This document shows, piece by piece, positions 18,333 through 25,369 of a DNA stretch of 64,000 nt (position 1 is the first letter of the stretch; every line of letters starts with the position of its first letter). The stretch covers positions 496,001 through 560,000 of the forward strand of contig NZ_BPTV01000001.1 in NCBI RefSeq assembly GCF_019973375.1. The letters are read 5' to 3'. The notes under the pieces were generated by a model. That model was given only the letters and a program-made list of their open reading frames with translations, did no database searches and was not told the DNA's origin. Both the position numbers and the translations under genes were made by a program. The stretch is from Prevotella lacticifex. Lineage in GTDB: Bacteria > Bacteroidota > Bacteroidia > Bacteroidales > Bacteroidaceae.

Positions 18333-18692
18333 GTGCCAGATGGATTCCGTGACCCTATATGCAAAAGAGCTGATAAGGAAGATGTTAGGGCTTACCGTGC
18401 AGACGAGATTTCCAAAGAAGAAATTGTTGCCAAATACTTCTCAGCAGAGATAGACGTGGCTCTTGCAAAGCGACTAAGACAACTTAGCGGAGTAAAGCTG
18501 TCTGCCGAAGTGAAGAAGATAGAGAACACCATGTTCTTCCGCTTGTCGTCTATACTCAATTTATCTAGTTCATTGAACATCGGCGCCGGCTCACGAGCTG
18601 TTGAAAATCCTAATGTCCGCCACAAGAGCCGTGAGGAAATCCTCCGTGAACTTGTTGACCAAGGTTACAACGTCAATCGCTATAGCCTATAA
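18333..18692 (+). CDS. small unidentified protein, 119 aa
   Basis: An open frame with GTG at 18333 encodes a charged, mostly helical 119-residue protein without signal peptide or membrane segment. It has an L-A-K-R-L-R-Q-L stretch and ends in R-E-E-I-L-R-E-L-V-D-Q-G-Y. I do not recognise a family. The frame is open upstream to a stop at 18288-18290 without any ATG, so the start is uncertain, and it could be the rest of a longer gene. A TAGCTTTG -7-like box at 18288-18295 would allow a transcript from about 18303. The 207-bp repeat ends exactly at its start; the second copy of that repeat is not followed by this ORF. Confidence 0.4.
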   Translation: MPDGFRDPICKRADKEDVRAYRADEISKEEIVAKYFSAEIDVALAKRLRQLSGVKLSAEVKKIENTMFFRLSSILNLSSSLNIGAGSRAVENPNVRHKSREEILRELVDQGYNVNRYSL

Positions 18693-18822
18693 TTTATGAA
18701 ATTAAAATAATAAATTGAAAGTAAGCGTGGTAAAAAGCCACATCGACTCAATACACGTTTCATTCCATCCCGGCTTGATGATGGGAAAACTCTTGTAGAA
18801 GCACTTACGCGTAACATAGAAT

Positions 18823-21399
18823 TCAAAATCTAAACCGACATTCAACAACGAATCTGCGTGGACATAAAGGGATAGAGTAATACTGATAATTTGCTCCAGA
18901 AAATACAGTCTCTTCATAAAGTCTTCTATTGAAGATATTCCGGGCGATTACTGACAATGAAAATCTCTTGGTAATGTTCCATTCACATCCGACATTTGAG
19001 AAGCAATTAGATGAATAGTTTCCATGTGAAATCTCAAAACTCTCAATTGAGCAGTCGGCATATAAGCGTAGTTGAGGAAATGGGAACACGTCAGCATGCA
19101 TTGTGGAATAGAAATTATGCAGTGCGTTATTCGACTGTGAAAACGCATCCTTGCCCTTCCAACTGATATTGCCCGCCGATGACAACTTATAGTGCAGCCA
19201 GCTTAGTTTGTCCCAATAGACAGACAATGACATGTTGAGGACATTTGAATGTACATAATCCTCAATCCCATTTTGCGAAAGAAGGAATTTGTTGTAGGCA
19301 TAGCACATGCTGTGGCTTATGGTCAAATGCGTACTGCGAAAGTTCTTCTTTATGCTATAGGCAAGGCTCCAATTATACTGCTTGTTCTGTTTCCATACCG
19401 CCATTGAATATGTCAGTTCGGGCATGTAAAGATAAGCACGGCAATAGTCCGACTTCGTTTTAGTCCATACAGCATAAACATCCCATGACCAGAGATGTAT
19501 TGTGCTCAGATAAGAAAGGCGTCCCGAAACCATGTCTGTCTTGTTAATGTTGAGGCTGTCGATGCCGTCGGTGAATGTGCGGTAGTTGTTTGTTATTGCA
19601 TTGCGGACGGGCACATCAATGGTGTTTGCATCCTGATTAATACTGGCGTTGGCTGATAATGAAAAGACTGGGTTTAGCTTCTTGTCAAATTTTACCGACG
19701 GAGAGAACATCCATCGCGAGTCGGAATTGTTTTTCCAAGCGTTTCTGTAATGAATCCACTCGACTGGCAGACGGAACTCCATTGATCCGCCACGGAAATT
19801 CCATTCATATACCGGTTCCAAAGTGTGCAGCCAGTACCTGCTGATAGATTTGCCTTCGCCATATTGTGCGTCGTCATAATTTGATTGCTTAACATCGTTG
19901 TGCTTGTATTCTATTATATACCCAATAAGCAGCGGATTGCCAAAGACATTGAACGACGTGCCAATGCGGTTGCGCATGAAAAACTGTTTGAGCCGAGTGC
20001 TGTCGTCAATGGTATCGGGCAAAGCATAAAGCTCCTCCTTAGCATGGAAATAGCGAAAAATAGAAGACAGTTGGACAAGCCTTGCTCCAGTGTTTATATT
20101 CATGTTGAATATGTTCTGCAATGTGAGCGGCCGCCGTCGCATTCTTTCGTCCACATGACCTTGCTGACTGTTTATACTTTCATCAGTATGCCAGGCATTA
20201 AGTTTTCCACTCACTTCGTCCTGCAAGTAAATCTTTTCAGAATTCAGTTCGTATTGCATCTGCCCCTTAATGACATTTGTCTGCCTGTGGCTTGCCGAAG
20301 CCTCGAAAATTGTTGTTGTATCGTTGGCTATATATCTGTCGTAAGTACTGTCGTTAAGGTTGGTTGCGTCATGAAACCACAATCCATTTATTCTTAGTGT
20401 AGAGTATTTTGACAGTGCATGGAGATAATGCATTGACGCATAATACGACTCATTTCGAAGATAATATTCTGGTGAGAGCGGGGGCTTGTGGTTGTTGGCA
20501 TTCTGAAGGAAAAGGTTGGGCAATGGTTCATTGGTGTAAAGACTGTTTACTGTTGACACTCCGTTGACAACCTGAGCATAGTTATTGCCCTGGTTGTTAA
20601 TGCCTGCCGACAACAGAAACTGATTCTTTTTTCCTGCCTCTATCGCAGTGATGTGGTCGTCGTAAGTGCCCGATGTCCCGTATCCTCCTATGATCTCTCC
20701 GAAAGGCCGCAAGCGATAATCCCTCTTCAACTTGAGATTCAGCGTGGCGCGGTTCGTGTTTACCTTCCCTGCAAGCGAGCGGATGGGCTGGTCGTTCTGC
20801 ATAACCTGCACCTGAGATACTGCCTCTGCCGGCATGTTTTGTGTTGCGAGGTTATATTGATCACCCATCAGGTTCTGCCCTTCTATATTTACCTGATTTA
20901 TAGCTACGCCCTGATAGGTGATGCCACCGTTTGCGTCAATTTCTATTCCGGGCATCCTCTTCAGTACATCCTCAATATACAAGTCTCCCTTCTGTTGGAA
21001 GCTTGCTACGTTATACAATAAAGTGTCGTTGCGTTGCGTAATCGGTGGAGCGGTAACTATTACTTCTTTTAGGGAAATCTCACCTCTCTCAAGTTTTACG
21101 TTGTAAGTCGTTTGTTTGTCGATTACTGCTAAACGCATTGAAGTATATCCGACTTTTGAAAAAATTATATAGCTTCCGCTTTCAATGTTCCTAAGAATAT
21201 ATGCTCCTTTTTTGTTTGTAAAAGCATACGAAATTAGGGAATCTGACGCTGAGAACAACCGGCAAGTGACACGATTGACAGCTACGCCTTTATTGTCAAT
21301 TACTATGCCACTGAACTCTGTCTGTGCGTAACTGCATATTGTTGTAATTACGAACAGAAAGACTGCGAGTATTCTTTTTGTGATTTTTATTGAACTCAA
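18823..21399 (-). CDS. TonB-type outer-membrane receptor with regulatory-like N-domain
   Basis: An 858-residue outer-membrane protein. A signal peptide (1-25, ending S-Y-A-Q) is followed by a carboxypeptidase-regulatory-like domain (about 28-105), a plug-like domain (about 110-235, with L-K-R-M-P-G-I-E-I and the Q-V-N-I-E-G-Q region) and a long beta barrel ending in C-R-F-R-F, a typical terminal-Phe barrel signal. It is of the OMP_b-brl_3 kind often encoded next to GLPGLI proteins. It is the last gene of an operon: the GLPGLI stop is 12 bp upstream and the 74-aa peptide is first. Transport or secretion of a peptide, or sensing, is inferred from context only. Confidence 0.82.
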   Translation of the reverse strand: MSSIKITKRILAVFLFVITTICSYAQTEFSGIVIDNKGVAVNRVTCRLFSASDSLISYAFTNKKGAYILRNIESGSYIIFSKVGYTSMRLAVIDKQTTYNVKLERGEISLKEVIVTAPPITQRNDTLLYNVASFQQKGDLYIEDVLKRMPGIEIDANGGITYQGVAINQVNIEGQNLMGDQYNLATQNMPAEAVSQVQVMQNDQPIRSLAGKVNTNRATLNLKLKRDYRLRPFGEIIGGYGTSGTYDDHITAIEAGKKNQFLLSAGINNQGNNYAQVVNGVSTVNSLYTNEPLPNLFLQNANNHKPPLSPEYYLRNESYYASMHYLHALSKYSTLRINGLWFHDATNLNDSTYDRYIANDTTTIFEASASHRQTNVIKGQMQYELNSEKIYLQDEVSGKLNAWHTDESINSQQGHVDERMRRRPLTLQNIFNMNINTGARLVQLSSIFRYFHAKEELYALPDTIDDSTRLKQFFMRNRIGTSFNVFGNPLLIGYIIEYKHNDVKQSNYDDAQYGEGKSISRYWLHTLEPVYEWNFRGGSMEFRLPVEWIHYRNAWKNNSDSRWMFSPSVKFDKKLNPVFSLSANASINQDANTIDVPVRNAITNNYRTFTDGIDSLNINKTDMVSGRLSYLSTIHLWSWDVYAVWTKTKSDYCRAYLYMPELTYSMAVWKQNKQYNWSLAYSIKKNFRSTHLTISHSMCYAYNKFLLSQNGIEDYVHSNVLNMSLSVYWDKLSWLHYKLSSAGNISWKGKDAFSQSNNALHNFYSTMHADVFPFPQLRLYADCSIESFEISHGNYSSNCFSNVGCEWNITKRFSLSVIARNIFNRRLYEETVFSGANYQYYSIPLCPRRFVVECRFRF

Positions 21400-21411
21400 C
21401 TTTTGTGCTTA

Positions 21412-22290
21412 TTATTTCAGTTCAAGCATATTGCTTGGTTTTCTCGGATAATTAGTGTCGGGCTTGATTTCCTTGCCATTTTTTATGACACGGAGCCCGA
21501 TAATGTCGACGGCGAGATTATTCCAGTCCTCAATTTCGTTCTTGTAAGCAGAAAGAGCCTTTTCCCTGTCAGTCTTTATTATATCCTTGTCGCTGTAAAG
21601 GTACATATCGCGGTTGCTTCTTGCCACCTCAATACCGCTATTCGTAAATATCCAGTTGTTGCTTTTGTCGCAAAGACACATTATCAGTCCAGGCAGACCG
21701 CCGAAAAGATAAGGACCATAAGGCAAATTGATTGATGGCGCAAACCATGCTATATAGCTTCTGCCAGCATATCTGCAAACAGCTCGCTTGCAGGCAAGTC
21801 CGTTGATGATGGAATCGCCTTCAGTAATTTGCCAGTCGAATTTCGGCAAAGGAACTGTGTATTGATATTTCCTTAAAGCCTGCAGTTGAACCGTTGCTGT
21901 CTCGTTGTCCAAGTCTACTAATGAAGTAATGTTGAAGCCATAACACACCTTACTACTTGTCTGATTAAAATCGTTAGCAGCTTTCTTCGCGTTCTTTTTG
22001 TTTATAGCGCAGAAATCATTGATAGAATCAAGCTGAATGCGGTATAAGTCGCCGAAGCGGAGATAATGGTCGGAGACTTGCAACACCATCAGCCCCTTAG
22101 TATAGTTGTCTGTTTTAGAAGAATCTGCAAGAAAATACAGCGTATAATACACGTTAATTTTCGCCGTGTCATAAACCGTCCTTTCTGTTTTCTCGTAGTG
22201 GTCCATGCCGCCATCAGGGCTGAACATCGTCTGAGCTTGTAAAGCTATAAAGTAAAATGAAACAATAAGAACAAAAAGAATTTTTTTCAT
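21412..22290 (-). CDS. GLPGLI family exported protein
   Basis: A 292-residue exported protein with a signal peptide (ending A-L-Q-A-Q) and the diagnostic motif F-G-G-L-P-G-L-I in its C-terminal half, after P-Y-G-P-Y-L. I chose ATG 22290, because M-K-K-I-L-F-V-L begins a normal signal peptide; the frame stays open to an unlikely start at 22332. The family is confined to Bacteroidota and its function is unknown. It sits between the secreted-peptide gene (80 bp upstream) and the receptor gene (12 bp downstream), all on the minus strand, which points to a shared task with that peptide. Confidence 0.88.
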   Translation of the reverse strand: MKKILFVLIVSFYFIALQAQTMFSPDGGMDHYEKTERTVYDTAKINVYYTLYFLADSSKTDNYTKGLMVLQVSDHYLRFGDLYRIQLDSINDFCAINKKNAKKAANDFNQTSSKVCYGFNITSLVDLDNETATVQLQALRKYQYTVPLPKFDWQITEGDSIINGLACKRAVCRYAGRSYIAWFAPSINLPYGPYLFGGLPGLIMCLCDKSNNWIFTNSGIEVARSNRDMYLYSDKDIIKTDREKALSAYKNEIEDWNNLAVDIIGLRVIKNGKEIKPDTNYPRKPSNMLELK

Positions 22291-22370
22291 ATACCTCATT
22301 AACAGAAAGAATGTCCATGCCCCCTCTACCAAGTTGCTCGTGGTAAAAAGGACATGAATATTCTATAATT

Positions 22371-22595
22371 TTACAGTTGATCCAGATAGCCTCCTTCAGG
22401 ACGAGAAGTAAGAACTCCTTGAGTAAAATTAGCTCTGAATATACTTATTGCTTGGAATTTACTGCTAGCATGAAACATTACCTGAGTTCCATTGGGTAGA
22501 GTCACATAATACTTATATGCCGAAGCAGTGGTCGGCATAAGCATGCCGAGCATCAGTGCCCCAGAAAAAGCAAAAATCCTTATTTTCTTTTTCAT
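22371..22595 (-). CDS. small secreted peptide, 74 aa, first gene of the GLPGLI-receptor operon
   Basis: A 74-residue protein whose first 26 residues are a signal peptide (M-K-K-K-I-R-I ... T-T-A-S-A). The mature part of about 48 residues starts Y-K-Y-Y-V-T-L-P-N-G-T-Q and ends E-G-G-Y-L-D-Q-L; it has no cysteine. I recognise no family. Position and promoter support a real gene: it follows a -7 box (22748-22755) with the operator-like repeat at 22788-22803, and it leads the operon with the GLPGLI and receptor genes. It could be a peptide signal, a ligand or substrate of the receptor, or a small periplasmic subunit. Confidence 0.72.
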   Translation of the reverse strand: MKKKIRIFAFSGALMLGMLMPTTASAYKYYVTLPNGTQVMFHASSKFQAISIFRANFTQGVLTSRPEGGYLDQL

Positions 22596-22747
22596 TTTTG
22601 TAAGTTATTATTGCCGTCTAAAAGCTTTCAGCTTTGCTCCTTTTGTCAGTTCGGTCTGGACATGATGATTCGTCAATCATCTTATGTCAAATCAATTTAG
22701 ACGCGCAACTACCGGTCTGTCGCATCATCTTCAGTTGAAATACAATG

Positions 22748-22803
22748 CAAAATTAAGAAGCAATATTGATAAAAACGATTTATTTGAGTACACTTAATAC
22801 ACT
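22748..22803 (-). promoter_or_regulatory. Regulated promoter of the peptide operon (operator plus -7 box)
   Basis: On the minus strand a tandem half-site repeat (complement of GTACACTTAATACACT, 22788-22803) is followed by 32 bp and the -7 box TAATTTTG (22755-22748). No TTTG stands 19-21 bp before the -7 box. The same motif at the same 32-bp distance precedes the DUF3244 gene (25124-25179). This fits an activator that replaces the -33 contact. Confidence 0.75.
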
Positions 22804-22880
22804 ATTGTAAAGCAATAATTGGTTAATGCTATAATTTGCAGATGGTTAAGGGCTATAGTACATCTTGTTCTCTACTATCT

Positions 22881-24605
22881 TTAAACTCGATAGATGTTAG
22901 CAGTAAAAGTTTTAGAACCTTCTTGATTGAAAATCTTTTTGTTAAGAGAACGTCTGAGATTTGATATGCGTTGTTTCGTAAGATTGAGTAATGTCGCAAT
23001 TTCTGTCGGGATAAAATGCAATCTGGTTAACACACAAATGACTTTCTCCTGAAGAGTTAAGGAAAGGTCTACCCGACTGATAAAATTATAGAAATCGGGT
23101 AGAATTTTTTCAATTAAGCCTATTAAATCATTCCATTCATTGATCGGGAGCATGGCTCCTTGTGCTGCATGCTTGTGGATTCTACGAACAATTTCATGAT
23201 CCATTAAACTCTGCTCAGCATCCCAACTGTCTTTATTTGAATAATCCGAAAATGCTGACAGCAAAGTCTTCAGTTCCGATATTTCTTCATCTTTGTCTGC
23301 TTTGACTTTTTTTAGTCCTAATTCGAGACTTTCTCTTTCTTTTAAGGCCCTGTAATATCGTATTAGAGCGTCAGAATATTTAGTATTAATCTCACGTAGT
23401 TCTTTATCTCTTTTGTTTCTTTGACTCCTTGTGTAAATATAGATTAGAAGTAGAACTATAAAAATAATAAATGTTAGAGATATAACTGTTAGCCGTAGTT
23501 TATCTGCTTCTTTAGCCTTTTCCCTGGCAATTTTCTGGCTTTCGCTGTAATCGTATAGGGCCTCTGTACGATTAATTTCGTCGGCTGAATGCTTAATATT
23601 TGCCGAATCATTTGTTTCAGCAAATAAGCTTGCATATTTCAAAACGGAATCTGTGTTGTGAAGCAGTGAAGAAACCCTTAATAGGCCATGATACCCACTT
23701 TCAAGACTACTTATATCAGAAGCTGACGAAATTAGTTTTCGATAATAATAGTCAGCAGAGTCCAGTTGATGTTTCTTTTCGTAATATTTACCAAGTATAG
23801 AATAAAATATCTCATGACCCGGCGCTATTCCTGTTCGTGGATTATATAATCCCGATGAAGTAATATATTCATCAATCCCTTTTTTGGCCTCATCAAGGTT
23901 GCCAATCTCTATATTATGTGCTATTATTGTTCCTAACGACGAAGCCGCATATCTGGTTTCACCTATTCGTCTATACTCAGAATAGACTCTTTCTGCTATA
24001 GATAATGCAGAGTCTTTCTGATTCATTATGGAATAGGCAAAGCTAGTATATTCCAACGCTTGTATTGCCGACAATGTATCTCTACAGAGTAATGAATAAT
24101 GCATACATTTTTTCCATGCACCTATTTCTCTTTGAGGAATCCTTTGCTGATGATAAAGCAAACCTATTTGACCATAAACCCTTGATGCTAATTCATCATT
24201 GTGCCTATTATACGAAGAGTCATTTATACTTACTGCATCAAGAAAAAATTTTAAAGCTAAAGGGCTATTGCCTTTATCACGGTAAACGCAGCCCATTAGA
24301 TAATTGGCTTTTATTAAATCGGTAACGTTACCATGTCCCTTGTAATAATCTAAGACATCGCCCATAAACTTTATGGTGTCCATTGGAGTGAAAGACTTAT
24401 TCATGGCTTCTGCTTTAAGAAGTAAAAAAGCCATTCTATCTTTTTTGCTATAATGATTAATGTCCTTTTCTTTGCTGTTTAAAATAGATAGTGCAGAATC
24501 TGGTAAACTGTCAATAAGTTGCTCTGCTTCTTTTAGTGCCATACGGCCTGACGATACAGAGCATGATGCTAAGCACAAGAGAAAAAAATATAGTATTTTC
24601 CGCAT
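22881..24605 (-). CDS. membrane-spanning TPR-HTH transcriptional regulator (locus I)
   Basis: A 574-residue predicted one-component regulator. The N-terminus is a lipoprotein signal (L-A-S-C, then S-V-S-S), followed by tetratricopeptide-like helical repeats (about 20-330) that would lie in the periplasm. One membrane segment (about 370-392) follows, then a cytoplasmic coiled coil (about 395-455) and a C-terminal HTH (about 514-559, with P-T-E-I-A-T-L-L-N-L-T-K-Q-R-I-S-N). Bacteroidota have many such TPR proteins with LuxR-like ends. I chose ATG 24605, not 24626, because the -7 box of its own promoter covers 24624-24631. It lies between two transcription units that share an operator motif and is their likely activator. 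Confidence 0.8.
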   Translation of the reverse strand: MRKILYFFLLCLASCSVSSGRMALKEAEQLIDSLPDSALSILNSKEKDINHYSKKDRMAFLLLKAEAMNKSFTPMDTIKFMGDVLDYYKGHGNVTDLIKANYLMGCVYRDKGNSPLALKFFLDAVSINDSSYNRHNDELASRVYGQIGLLYHQQRIPQREIGAWKKCMHYSLLCRDTLSAIQALEYTSFAYSIMNQKDSALSIAERVYSEYRRIGETRYAASSLGTIIAHNIEIGNLDEAKKGIDEYITSSGLYNPRTGIAPGHEIFYSILGKYYEKKHQLDSADYYYRKLISSASDISSLESGYHGLLRVSSLLHNTDSVLKYASLFAETNDSANIKHSADEINRTEALYDYSESQKIAREKAKEADKLRLTVISLTFIIFIVLLLIYIYTRSQRNKRDKELREINTKYSDALIRYYRALKERESLELGLKKVKADKDEEISELKTLLSAFSDYSNKDSWDAEQSLMDHEIVRRIHKHAAQGAMLPINEWNDLIGLIEKILPDFYNFISRVDLSLTLQEKVICVLTRLHFIPTEIATLLNLTKQRISNLRRSLNKKIFNQEGSKTFTANIYRV

Positions 24606-24623
24606 ATTATAGCAAATTTCTGA

Positions 24624-24655
24624 CAAAGATAATCATTTGCTTTCAAATAGCCAAA
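24624..24655 (-). promoter_or_regulatory. Promoter of the locus I regulator gene
   Basis: On the minus strand TTTG (24655-24652), a 20-bp spacer and TATCTTTG (24631-24624) fit the consensus exactly. The transcript would start near 24616, giving a very short leader. Unlike its two neighbours, this promoter has a TTTG box and no operator motif, as expected for constitutive expression of a sensor. Confidence 0.8.
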
Positions 24656-24709
24656 CTATATGAGGTATATAATTTTAAGATAATTAGTCACGAAGTTTTT
24701 GTCAATTCC

Positions 24710-25096
24710 CTATAAATTGAAATAACCCCAATAAAAAGAACTCTGAGTTTCGAATAGTATATAATATTTACCAGAACCTACTTGCGGTAATGCTATACTC
24801 GATACGCCATCTTCTATTATTTCCGTATATATAATTTCTCCCTTCTCGTTCTTTATTGTAAGAATACTTGGAGAAAGGCTTTCATCGAAGTAGATGATTC
24901 CATTAGCTATTGTTATTAGTTGCTCTTTATTATAAGGAGGGAGACGACGTACAGGCTGAGTTGACCCCGAATAGTCAGGCAAATCCTTTGCCTGCATTTG
25001 TAGTTGAATAATAATATGATCTTGAAACAGTGGCTGAGCATTCGTATTAACAACTATACCACAAAGCATTAAAACTAAGATAAACAAATTTTTCAT
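24710..25096 (-). CDS. DUF3244-like small exported protein
   Basis: A 128-residue exported protein with a signal peptide (1-20, ending T-N-A-Q). The mature part is a small beta domain with S-P-S-I-L-T-I-K-N-E-K-G-E-I-I-Y and ends G-K-Y-Y-I-L-F, then Y-W-G-Y-F-N-L. This matches the pattern of DUF3244, small secreted Bacteroidota proteins of unknown function that resemble the core of sorting-type Ig domains. It lies upstream of the regulator gene, on the same strand, and has its own operator and -7 box identical in layout to those of the peptide operon. It is therefore probably switched on together with the peptide, GLPGLI protein and receptor. Confidence 0.72.
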   Translation of the reverse strand: MKNLFILVLMLCGIVVNTNAQPLFQDHIIIQLQMQAKDLPDYSGSTQPVRRLPPYNKEQLITIANGIIYFDESLSPSILTIKNEKGEIIYTEIIEDGVSSIALPQVGSGKYYILFETQSSFYWGYFNL

Positions 25097-25123
25097 ACTT
25101 TTACTCTTTAAATCTTTTGATTA

Positions 25124-25179
25124 TAAAATTACAATAAAAACCTAAAATGAAGGAAAATCGTATGTACACTTAGTACACT
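25124..25179 (-). promoter_or_regulatory. Regulated promoter of the DUF3244 gene (operator plus -7 box)
   Basis: The complement of GTACACTTAGTACACT (25164-25179) is followed, on the minus strand, by 32 bp and TAATTTTA (25131-25124). The motif differs by one base from that of the peptide operon, and the spacing is identical. No TTTG is present at the -33 position. Confidence 0.75.
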
Positions 25180-25264
25180 TCTCGAATATCGTTACAATAT
25201 AACATTCTTATACTTAGGCGCTTAGATGAAAAGGTACATTTTGTAAACCTTGAACATTAAATGA

Positions 25265-25314
25265 GACTCACACAATAACATTCTCTATTATGTGAAAATG
25301 TCATTGTGTGAGTC
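25265..25314 (-). terminator. strong hairpin downstream of the GH51 gene
   Basis: An 18-bp stem with one mismatch (GACTCACACAATAACATT at 25265-25282, pairing with 25297-25314) and a 14-base loop stands 55 bp after the GH51 stop. On the minus strand it is followed by CTCATTTAATG, a weak T-run. It probably ends the GH51 transcript and isolates it from the DUF3244 promoter. Confidence 0.6.
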
Positions 25315-25328
25315 GTATCACTTGTTGT

Positions 25329-25357
25329 GGCACTGCGGTCACAGAATAAGATACAGG
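25329..25357 (-). pseudogene. degenerate second copy of the GH51 3' end
   Basis: Bases 25329-25357 match 25395-25424, the codons for the last residues of the GH51 enzyme, at about three quarters of positions, with one gap. The intact gene encodes P-P-Y-S-V-V-I-V-P; the copy encodes V-S-Y-S-V-T-A-V-P, just after the stop. It looks like the leftover end of a lost tandem paralogue. Confidence 0.45.
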
Positions 25358-25369
25358 TTAAGGCCTGAT

